Source: Verrucomicrobiota bacterium
GTDB lineage: Bacteria > Verrucomicrobiota > Verrucomicrobiia > Limisphaerales > UBA1100
NCBI GenBank assembly: GCA_028872645.1
Contig: JAPKDK010000023.1
Coordinates: forward strand, 1-19,531
Direction: 5' to 3'
DNA length: 19,531 nt
Positions within the stretch are counted from its first letter, which is position 1, and each line of letters starts with the position of its first letter. The notes under the pieces are model-generated. The model searched no databases, was not told the origin of the DNA, and worked only from the letters and a program-made list of their open reading frames with translations. Shown one piece after another: positions 1-6,452 of this stretch. The translations under genes and the position numbers were made by a program.

Positions 1-1259
1 CGATCGGCACCGGCATTGCGCAGGTCGCTCATATCGCCACGCATTGGCTCCAGATAATCAGGATCCATCGGCAACGGCCAAAAGCGTTCGCCGCATTCGC
101 GTCCGCGCATCGCAATGCCGTCGCCGAGCGCCTTGTGGTTGCCGAGCAACGCGACGCGCACACTACCAAGCGCGACACTCACCGCACCGGTGAGCGTAGC
201 GGCGTTGATGATGTGCGTGGCACCGAGACGATTGGCGTACGTGAGCGCATCCGCGAGCACGAGGCGGCCTTCGGCGTCGGTGTTGATGACCTCGATGGTT
301 TTTCCATTCATCGCGGTGATGATATCGCCGGGGCGCGTGGCGGTGCCGCTGGGCATATTTTCCGCCATCACGAGCAGGCAGGAAACACGCACCCGCGGCT
401 GCAAACGGCCGATGGCAGTAATGGCGCCGAGCATCGTGGCCGCGCCGCCCATATCGTATTTCATTTTTTCCATCGAGTTGGCGGGCTTGAGCGACAGGCC
501 GCCGGTGTCGAAGGTAATGCCTTTGCCAACCAAAAATAAATGATCGTCGTTGATGGGATCCTCCGGAATCCAACTCAGTCGCACCATTCGCGGCGGGCGC
601 ACGGAACCTTGGCCCACGGCGAGCAACGCACCCGCGCCCAGTTCGCGCAGGGCGGCTTCCTCCAGCACTTCCACTTCCAATCCTGCGGCTTCGCCTTCGC
701 GCGCAGCGCGCATTGCAAATTCTTCCGGGCCCAAATCGTTGGCCGGGATTTCCACCAACTCGCGCGCTAGGTTCACGCACTCGGCGGTGATACGTCCAGC
801 ATCGGCGATGGCTTGGTCGCCGGTGGTCAGCAAAACCACTTCCTCGACCGGCCACGGTTTTTGTTCTGTATAACCGCTGGGCCGATGCTGGCCAAAGCCC
901 GCGCCCTCAGCAGCCAAACGCGCGCAGGCATCGTGCGGCAGCAGCAGCGCCACCGACCGGCACTTGGCCTTGGCTGCGGCGCGCACAGCTTGGCCGGCGG
1001 CGGCAAACCAATGACGCGCCATCGGCGCTTCACCGAGACCAATCAAAAACACACGCTTCACAGCGCTTTCCGGCACGCGATGGATGAGCGTGCACGCGCC
1101 GGCTTTGCCGGTGAATTCGCCGCTGTCGATGAGTTCGCTTGGCAAGCCGCCGAGGCGCGCATCGAGCGCGGCGTCCACAGTACTGCCCTTGACCATCGGC
1201 ACGGCCAGCGCGTCGACGTCAAGTTCTTCCCAGTTTCCAGAATGAATAGTTATGTTCAT
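1..1259 (-). CDS. pepA: Leucyl aminopeptidase (M17 family), C-terminus cut by window edge
   Basis: Cytosolic metallo-aminopeptidase that removes N-terminal residues from peptides. The frame is open from the ATG at 1259 to the left edge (419 codons). It carries the M17 metal/catalytic block VGKGITFDTGG (residues 244-254, Lys246 and Asp251), Asp269 in the block after it, and the family signature NTDAEGRL (326-333, Asp328 and Glu330). These spacings match E. coli PepA with a constant offset of 24 residues for the three ligands I could compare. The variable N-terminal domain occupies about 1-150. Roughly 80 C-terminal residues should lie outside the window, since the family is usually ~500 aa. 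The start is supported by an AGGA at 1268-1271, 8 nt upstream. It lies 16 bp after the preceding acyltransferase gene on the same strand, so it is probably the last or a late gene of that operon, although its function has no evident link to lipids. Confidence 0.95.
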   Translation of the reverse strand, partial: MNITIHSGNWEELDVDALAVPMVKGSTVDAALDARLGGLPSELIDSGEFTGKAGACTLIHRVPESAVKRVFLIGLGEAPMARHWFAAAGQAVRAAAKAKCRSVALLLPHDACARLAAEGAGFGQHRPSGYTEQKPWPVEEVVLLTTGDQAIADAGRITAECVNLARELVEIPANDLGPEEFAMRAAREGEAAGLEVEVLEEAALRELGAGALLAVGQGSVRPPRMVRLSWIPEDPINDDHLFLVGKGITFDTGGLSLKPANSMEKMKYDMGGAATMLGAITAIGRLQPRVRVSCLLVMAENMPSGTATRPGDIITAMNGKTIEVINTDAEGRLVLADALTYANRLGATHIINAATLTGAVSVALGSVRVALLGNHKALGDGIAMRGRECGERFWPLPMDPDYLEPMRGDMSDLRNAGAD

Positions 1260-1275
1260 AATCGTTTTCCTAAAA

Positions 1276-1941
1276 TTAAGTTTTATCCGGCCCCGGCTCG
1301 ATTGTCGCAATGGCGTGCAACAAATCAGTGGCAGCTTCGTGATATAATTTTTTGAGCTGTTCTTTGTCTTTGGTTTCGTTTGCCTTGGCCCGAAGGTCGC
1401 GGAAGTCGAGCGGTTCGCCAAACTTTATTTCCACCCGATAGGGGCGCGGAAACCAATGATGCCGGTTGAAAGCTTCGTACGAGCCGAACAATTTGACGGG
1501 AACCACCGGCGCATCGCTCTTGAGAATAATGAGGCCCACGCCCGGCTGCGGGGCTTGAATTTGGCCGGTGTGCGAGCGGGTGCCTTCGGGATACATCATC
1601 ACCGCATCGCCGGCGCGCAGGCGGGTGAAGAAAGTTTTCAAGCCACGGCCACTGCCGGATTGGTCGACGGGGATGACCCCCCAACTGTGGAGCATCGTCC
1701 CGAGCAGCGGCACCTTGTAGGCGCTGGCGCGCGCAAGTGCGATGACCAATCGCTGCACGGAGCAGACCATATAAAATGGATCGAGATAACTCACGTGATT
1801 GGAGGCAAGAATCACGCCGCCAGTTTGTGGCACGCGATCAACGTGCAATACGCGGCGGCGAATCCAAGTGCTCGTGAACAGCCCCGAGACGAACCGGGCC
1901 AGCCAATACGAAAAACCAATGCGCGTGGGCGTTCGGGCCAT
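1276..1941 (-). CDS. PlsC-type 1-acyl/alkyl-glycerol-3-phosphate acyltransferase
   Basis: Membrane-associated lysophospholipid acyltransferase of 221 aa, expected to acylate the sn-2 position of a lysophosphatidate-like lipid. It has the HX4D catalytic motif as NHVSYLD (residues 48-54, His49 and Asp54) and the phosphate-binding motif YPEGTRS (117-123). The hydrophobic N-terminus (about 8-25) could be a membrane anchor. I chose the ATG at 1941 rather than the upstream start at 2262. The upstream 107 residues are out-of-frame shadow of the preceding dehydrogenase, and AGGGG sits 8 nt before this ATG. It begins 2 bp after the dehydrogenase stop, which suggests translational coupling. In context it is the best candidate for the last acylation step, giving 1-alkyl-2-acyl-glycerol-3-phosphate. 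That substrate preference is inferred from the operon; ordinary phosphatidate synthesis remains possible. Confidence 0.9.
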   Translation of the reverse strand: MARTPTRIGFSYWLARFVSGLFTSTWIRRRVLHVDRVPQTGGVILASNHVSYLDPFYMVCSVQRLVIALARASAYKVPLLGTMLHSWGVIPVDQSGSGRGLKTFFTRLRAGDAVMMYPEGTRSHTGQIQAPQPGVGLIILKSDAPVVPVKLFGSYEAFNRHHWFPRPYRVEIKFGEPLDFRDLRAKANETKDKEQLKKLYHEAATDLLHAIATIEPGPDKT

Positions 1942-1943
1942 TG

Positions 1944-2750
1944 CTAATTCCCCTGTCCCCGAAAAATGCGCAGCACTTTGCGGCGCAACAGCGCGGGCCA
2001 CAGCGCCTTGAGAATCGGCGCGAGGCGCAGGCGCGGCGGGATGATGAGTTCGCGCCGGCGGTCGCGCATCGCGTCGATAATTTCGCGCGCGCATTGTTCC
2101 AGCGTGATGGATTCGTGATTGTGCGAGCGCTTGCTTTCGCCCATCGGCGCGCCATCGGCGGTGCAAGCGTTGGCGCGCATTTGGGTGCCTTGAATCCAAT
2201 GCGGATGGACGGTCAAAATATCGACCCCGGTTTCCTCCAACTCGTAGCGCAGCGTATCGCAAAAGCCTTCGAGCGCGTGTTTGCTGGCGACGTATCCGGA
2301 ATGCGCGGGCACGGCGATTTTCCCTTGGATGCTGCCGATGGAAATGATGAGGCCGCCGGTCTTCTTGAGTGCGGGCAGCGCGAAGTGCAATGTGTGCACA
2401 AGACCGAGATAGTTGACCTCCATCAAGCGGCGAAACAAATTGAGGTCAGTCACTTCCTCGAACTTGGCCCACATGCTGAGACCGGCGTTGGAGATGAGAA
2501 AATCAATGCCGCCAAAGCGCTCCGTGGTTTTGGCGATGAGGCGCTCGCAATCTTCGGGCTGTGTAACATCGCCGGTGACGGCCATTGCCTCGCCGCCCGC
2601 CGCTTCGCATTCGGCCACGGCCTCGGCGAGGGCATCGGCATTGCGGGCGAATAGCACCACGCGACAACGCCGCGCAGCGAGGTCACGCGCGAGTTGGCGA
2701 CCCAAGCCGGAGGAGGCTCCGGTGATGATAACTACTTTTTTGGCAAACAT
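1944..2750 (-). CDS. Short-chain dehydrogenase, DHRS7B-like (putative acyl/alkyl-DHAP reductase)
   Basis: Classical NAD(P)-dependent SDR of 268 aa with the Rossmann motif TGASSGLG (10-17), NAG (88-90) and the tetrad Asn113-Ser140-Tyr153-Lys157 (YVASK). The block SIQGKIAVP (140-148), the ASKHA after the catalytic Tyr, and NACTADG (194-200) resemble remembered eukaryotic DHRS7B/PexRAP. That enzyme reduces acyl- or alkyl-dihydroxyacetone phosphate to the glycerol-3-phosphate form in ether-lipid synthesis. A basic, hydrophobic C-terminal stretch (about 238-265) could bind membrane. Its ATG overlaps the TGA of the AGPS gene by one base (TGATG), so the two are probably translationally coupled. The family is large and many SDRs share some of these motifs. 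The substrate call therefore leans on position between AGPS and PlsC. It ends with TAG. Confidence 0.85.
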   Translation of the reverse strand: MFAKKVVIITGASSGLGRQLARDLAARRCRVVLFARNADALAEAVAECEAAGGEAMAVTGDVTQPEDCERLIAKTTERFGGIDFLISNAGLSMWAKFEEVTDLNLFRRLMEVNYLGLVHTLHFALPALKKTGGLIISIGSIQGKIAVPAHSGYVASKHALEGFCDTLRYELEETGVDILTVHPHWIQGTQMRANACTADGAPMGESKRSHNHESITLEQCAREIIDAMRDRRRELIIPPRLRLAPILKALWPALLRRKVLRIFRGQGN

Positions 2751-4486
2751 CAGTCCGCCTTGTTGAACGACTGAATGGCTTCATCGGTCAAGCCCCATTC
2801 GCGCAGGGGATCGGGGCCGGGGAGGATTTTGCCGGGGTTCATCACGCTCTTGGGGTCGAGGCCGTTCTTGATGGCGCGCACGGCTTTGAGGCCGGTGGGC
2901 GAGAGATCATCCTCAATCCACGGGAGATGCTCGGTGCCCACGGCGTGATGGTGGCTGACAGTGCCGCCGTTTTGGAGGAAGGAATCTTCGGCGGCTTTTT
3001 TGATGTAAAGATATTGGTCCAGCTCGCGGCCTTCGATTTGGCGGCAGCCGAAGGTAAAGTAGAGGCTCGCGCCGGTGTGATAGTTGTGGCTGATGTGGCA
3101 ACCCACCCACGGATCCACGCCGGTGTCGCGGATGGCCTTTTGGATGTTGGCGAGGGTTTTGGTATAAAGATTGTGCAAGTTTTCCCACGTGGTGGAAGTT
3201 TCGCTCACGTCGCCCATCACGCCGCGGTCCATCAAATAATCGCGTACGTGCGGGAAATCATACTTCGCTTCCTTGAACGAATTGCCCGGGCCTTCGCCGA
3301 GATTCACGCCGCCGTGTTTTCGGAAAACCCGATTGGAATCGCGCCGCTGCATATGGAACGTATCGTAATCGCCCTCGTACGCGGTGGTCATCATACAGCA
3401 CTTTGTGAAATCAATGCCTTTGATGTTGCGCAAATACCATTTCATTGCCGCGCCAATTTTTTGTTTCAGCGGCGGCTCCACTTTTTTAAAGGCCGCGCTA
3501 AGGGCCGTCTTGCCTGGATCGTTGAGGCGCGTGATCACCGGCATCGTCCCGTGCCGCATACATTCGTGGATGGCGTGAATGCCGCTCTCGAAATCTGGAA
3601 ATAACCATCCCTCAAACTTTTTGTATTCCGGCAAGCGATGCACTTGCATCGTCACCTCCGTGATCACGCCGAGAATGCCCTCGCTGCCCACGCACAAACT
3701 ACGAACGTCAATGCCGTTGGAAGTATTGGGAACTGTCCGCGTGACTATGGTGCCGCTGGGCGTGACCATCCGCAGCGCGATGACCATGTCCTCAATCTTG
3801 CCGTACTTGTCGCTTTGCATTCCCGCCGAGCGCGTGGCCACCCAACCGCCGAGCGTGGAGTGCACAAATGAATCCGGAAAATGCCCCAGCGTGACGCCTT
3901 CCTCTTCGAGTTGTTCCTCCATATGCGGCCCGTAAACGCCGGCCTCGATGCGGGCGAGTAGGGATTTCTTATCAACCGCCAACACGCGATGCATCCGGCA
4001 CATATCGAGGCTCACAATAAATCGCCCGTCGCGGTCCTTCGGCTCTATGCAGCCGGCGATGTTCGTGCCGCCGCCAAATGGAATGAGCACGGCATTGTGT
4101 TCGTGCGCCGCCTTAACGATCGCCACCACGTCAGCCTCGCTGGCGGGGTAGACGATGAGGTCGGGCGCAAAATCCACTTGGCCGCGCCGCAAGCGAAACA
4201 AATCGCGGAACGCCTTGCCGGCGGTGTGGATGAGGCGGTCTTTTTTATCAACAGAAAATTGATCGTCCGCCAATGCGTCGCGCAGCGCGGCAACAAAGGG
4301 GGCGTTCTCCTTGGCGGCGGGCAGATGTACGTCATCAAATTTCACCGGCGGCGTGGGCTCGACTTGTTCCAGTCCCAACTCGCCGCTGAGATAAGGCCAC
4401 AGCTTCGGTTTGTCGGCGTCGCTAAAGCTCACGTCCTCGTGGCCCCACCCCCACCATTTCATGTGGCGAATTTTAGGGTCAGCCAT
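2750..4486 (-). CDS. Alkyldihydroxyacetonephosphate synthase (AGPS) homologue, FAD-dependent
   Basis: AGPS swaps the acyl chain of acyl-DHAP for a long-chain alcohol and so forms the ether bond; it uses FAD without net redox change. The 578-aa product begins with the family-typical MKWWGWGHEDVSF block (9-21). A VAO/PCMH FAD domain follows, with the PFGGGTN loop (136-142) and GHFPDSFVHSTLGGW (201-215). The C-terminal cap has GASLYFTF (472-479) and SHHHAVG (511-517). Tyr476 and His512-514 align with the catalytic Tyr578 and the His615-617 triad of mammalian AGPS. Similarity to the human enzyme runs along the whole length, which separates it from glycolate oxidase (GlcD) or D-lactate dehydrogenase relatives. 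The start has AGGA 5 nt upstream and overlaps the upstream acyltransferase by 8 bp. AGPS homologues are required for ether lipids in Myxococcus xanthus. There is no peroxisomal targeting extension, as expected in a bacterium. Confidence 0.92.
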   Translation of the reverse strand: MADPKIRHMKWWGWGHEDVSFSDADKPKLWPYLSGELGLEQVEPTPPVKFDDVHLPAAKENAPFVAALRDALADDQFSVDKKDRLIHTAGKAFRDLFRLRRGQVDFAPDLIVYPASEADVVAIVKAAHEHNAVLIPFGGGTNIAGCIEPKDRDGRFIVSLDMCRMHRVLAVDKKSLLARIEAGVYGPHMEEQLEEEGVTLGHFPDSFVHSTLGGWVATRSAGMQSDKYGKIEDMVIALRMVTPSGTIVTRTVPNTSNGIDVRSLCVGSEGILGVITEVTMQVHRLPEYKKFEGWLFPDFESGIHAIHECMRHGTMPVITRLNDPGKTALSAAFKKVEPPLKQKIGAAMKWYLRNIKGIDFTKCCMMTTAYEGDYDTFHMQRRDSNRVFRKHGGVNLGEGPGNSFKEAKYDFPHVRDYLMDRGVMGDVSETSTTWENLHNLYTKTLANIQKAIRDTGVDPWVGCHISHNYHTGASLYFTFGCRQIEGRELDQYLYIKKAAEDSFLQNGGTVSHHHAVGTEHLPWIEDDLSPTGLKAVRAIKNGLDPKSVMNPGKILPGPDPLREWGLTDEAIQSFNKAD

Positions 4487-5207
4487 GGAGTTCCTTCAGC
4501 TTGTGAATGCGGTTTTCCATTTCGCGGGTGATGGCGCTGTAAATCATTCGGCTGCCGCCGTGTTCCTCGCGGAAGCGGTTGGGGTCAATCGCTTCCCCGA
4601 TATAAATCCGCAGCCGCGTGGGTTTGAAAAATTTGCCGCCCTTCGGATACGCACGGTGCGTGCCGTAAATATAAACCGGCACAATCGGCAAACTCAACTC
4701 GGTGGCAATCATTGCCGGCCCTTTTTTCATCGGGGCCATCTCGCCGGTTTGCGAACGCGTGCCTTCGGGATAAATAATAAGACTGCGATGGCCGTGGGTG
4801 GTGAACTCTCGGCAAGCGACCATCAGCTTCACGATGCTCTCGCGATTGGCACCGCGATCGGCGGGGATGAGATTCATCAAGCGCGAGAGAAAACTGTTGC
4901 GCTTTTGATTGTCGAAAAAATAATCCTTCGCCGCCACCATTCCGTATTGCTCGAAATCCTCGCCACCGGCGTACATCAGCGCCGCGCTGTCCATATGGCT
5001 GCAATGATTGCTGCAAAACATAAACGGCGCGGACGGCAGATTTTCGCGGCCCACCACTTTCAGCGGACACCACACATTAAAAAGCACACGGCAAAACAGC
5101 TCGAAAAATTTATGCCACAACGCTGCCGTGCCGTGCGGGGATTTGCGCAGATAGCCATACTCCGGCTCGAGTTCCGCCTCTTTCAGCAATTCCTGAAAGC
5201 TCGACAC
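4479..5207 (-). CDS. PlsC-family acyltransferase (candidate DHAP acyltransferase)
   Basis: This 242-aa protein carries all four acyltransferase blocks: NHCSHMD (67-73, His68 and Asp73), the MNLIPADRG block (111-119), YPEGTRS (146-152) and IVPVYIYGTHRA (174-185). It is therefore a 1-acylglycerol-phosphate-type acyltransferase acting at the membrane. It starts with GTG at 5207; GGGAG at 5217-5221 lies 9 nt upstream and decides the start. The gap to the HMG-CoA-reductase-like gene is 5 bp, and its end overlaps AGPS by 8 bp. AGPS needs acyl-DHAP, and no GNPAT-sized enzyme is present here. A reasonable inference is that this protein acylates DHAP, the role of GNPAT in animals. It could instead acylate a lysophospholipid, like the second PlsC gene. 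Family assignment is firm; substrate is not. Confidence 0.88.
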   Translation of the reverse strand: MSSFQELLKEAELEPEYGYLRKSPHGTAALWHKFFELFCRVLFNVWCPLKVVGRENLPSAPFMFCSNHCSHMDSAALMYAGGEDFEQYGMVAAKDYFFDNQKRNSFLSRLMNLIPADRGANRESIVKLMVACREFTTHGHRSLIIYPEGTRSQTGEMAPMKKGPAMIATELSLPIVPVYIYGTHRAYPKGGKFFKPTRLRIYIGEAIDPNRFREEHGGSRMIYSAITREMENRIHKLKELHG

Positions 5208-5212
5208 GACGC

Positions 5213-6364
5213 TTATCTCCCGAATTTCGCGTGGGCCTCGGCGAACTCGTTGCTCACGATGGCGCCCGCCAGTGAAATTTCCAGCGCCAATGCCGACGCG
5301 CAGATTATCTCCGCCAGTTTGCGCGATGAATTATCGCCCCCGGCGCAGCCCAATAATTCCAAGTTCGCCCGTTGCGCGTGCAAGCGCGTGGCGCCGCCCA
5401 CCGTGCCCACCGTCACGCTCGGCATACTCAGCGTGGCGTACAAATCGTCGCCGCGTTTTTCATACGTCGCAATGCCGATTGCGTTCTCCGCGACGCATGC
5501 GACATCCTGCCCCAACGCCAGATAGAGCGCGGCCAACGCGTTGGCGGTGTGAAGGTTCATCCCCAGCATCCCGGCCATTTGCGAGCCGAGATGTTTGTCG
5601 GTGAGCGCCTCGATGAGTTGATCAGCCGAGACGCGCAGCAGTTTTTTCAAAATACGATTGGGGATTTGAAAACTGGCGATGACGTGATGGCCACGCCCTT
5701 TGATGAGGCTGCGATACGCGGGGTTTTTGTCCGCGTTAAAATTGCTTTCCAACAAATATCGCAATGGCGTTTCGCCTGAAAGTTTTTCGACAATAAAACG
5801 GCACGCTGCATCGGTGCTGAGCGTCACCATGTTTTGTCCGGCCGCCTCGGCGGTGTGATAAATGAAATCGAGAATCACCCGGTTGTGGATGATGAGTTTA
5901 TCAATCCGCAAAAGTTTACCAAAGCGCGTGGTGCTTTCGGCGGCAGTTTTGATTTCGTCGTAGTGCGTGTCGATGGTATCGAGAAAGGCCATCGCGTCTT
6001 CGATCTCATCAAATCGGAATACCGGCGCGCGCGAAAGTTCCTGCTTCACGTGCCGCGTCTTGATGCCGCCCGCGCGGTGAGTGAGATAAAATCCACGCGT
6101 CATTGAAAGTGAAAGCGTGCCCTCCACCGTGCACAGCGGCACATAGAATTCGCCCTGCGCGTAAGTGCCATCGATCTTGAGCGGCCCCGAAATGCTCAAC
6201 GGCAGCCCCACATAGCCCACGTGATTTTCGATAAGGCCCTTGAGGTTTTCTGGATCATCCAGCGCAAACTCTGGCACAGTGTGCCCCGTCTGCTGCTTCA
6301 GCCAGCGTTGACGCTCCTTAGTATCCGCTTGGGTGTACCCCCGCGGTGGTGTCAGTTTAGTCAT
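5213..6364 (-). CDS. Divergent HMG-CoA reductase-like protein
   Basis: HMG-CoA reductase makes mevalonate by a four-electron, two-NADPH reduction of a thioester to an alcohol. The 383-aa product retains the four catalytic residues by eye: Glu81 (TVEG), Lys213 (ADKN), Asp287 (GQD) and His378 near the C-terminus. It keeps ENHVGY (46-51), SRAPVFRF (111-118), a GTVGGAT cofactor motif (320-326) and GMNLHTAN (268-275). The C-terminal half resembles class I (eukaryote/archaeal) enzymes and there is no membrane domain. Unlike human HMGCR, the DAMG motif reads EAAG, and two HMG-carboxylate contacts seem replaced (Ser684 by Glu206, Lys692 by Asn214). It is the first gene of the ether-lipid run and has no clear Shine-Dalgarno sequence. 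It may feed mevalonate synthesis, or it may reduce another acyl-CoA; see findings. Family call firm, substrate uncertain. Confidence 0.85.
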   Translation of the reverse strand: MTKLTPPRGYTQADTKERQRWLKQQTGHTVPEFALDDPENLKGLIENHVGYVGLPLSISGPLKIDGTYAQGEFYVPLCTVEGTLSLSMTRGFYLTHRAGGIKTRHVKQELSRAPVFRFDEIEDAMAFLDTIDTHYDEIKTAAESTTRFGKLLRIDKLIIHNRVILDFIYHTAEAAGQNMVTLSTDAACRFIVEKLSGETPLRYLLESNFNADKNPAYRSLIKGRGHHVIASFQIPNRILKKLLRVSADQLIEALTDKHLGSQMAGMLGMNLHTANALAALYLALGQDVACVAENAIGIATYEKRGDDLYATLSMPSVTVGTVGGATRLHAQRANLELLGCAGGDNSSRKLAEIICASALALEISLAGAIVSNEFAEAHAKFGR

Positions 6365-6375
6365 GGTATTCGGCC

Positions 6376-6396
6376 AAAAACCGCCCGAAAAGGCGG
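6376..6396 (-). terminator. Terminator-like hairpin before the HMG-CoA-reductase-like gene
   Basis: Read on the minus strand, CCGCC, a 6-nt loop TTTTCG and GGCGG are followed by TTTTT (6380-6376). This is the form of a rho-independent terminator for transcripts coming from the RND exporter gene. Its T tract ends only 11 nt before the ATG at 6364. The stem is just 5 bp, so efficiency is uncertain. If functional, it separates the exporter from the lipid operon, or it acts as a leader attenuator for that operon. Confidence 0.55.
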
Positions 6397-6452
6397 GCCC
6401 GCAGCGTTGGGTCGCTCAAAGCAGGTGCGGGGAATCTAGCGTCAAACCCCAG

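Noticed and set aside
163..855. Open frame of 230 aa on the minus strand inside the pepA region
   Set aside because: It is Arg/Gly-rich shadow coding; the other minus frame from 1259 carries the M17 signature residues.
1942..2262. N-terminal extension of the PlsC gene to 2262
   Set aside because: The extra residues are low-complexity Arg-rich shadow of the SDR gene; the ATG at 1941 has a Shine-Dalgarno and starts a normal PlsC protein.
2927..3604. 225-aa plus-strand frame antisense to AGPS
   Set aside because: It has no recognisable motif, lies wholly opposite a conserved enzyme and reflects GC-rich third positions.
4410..5525. 371-aa plus-strand frame across the acyltransferase and HMGR genes
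   Set aside because: It spans several real genes in antisense, has His/Arg-rich composition and no domain.
6425..6452. TTGACG as a -35 box for the HMGR operon
   Set aside because: On the minus strand TTGACG occurs near 6437-6442, but no acceptable -10 hexamer lies 16-18 nt further on.
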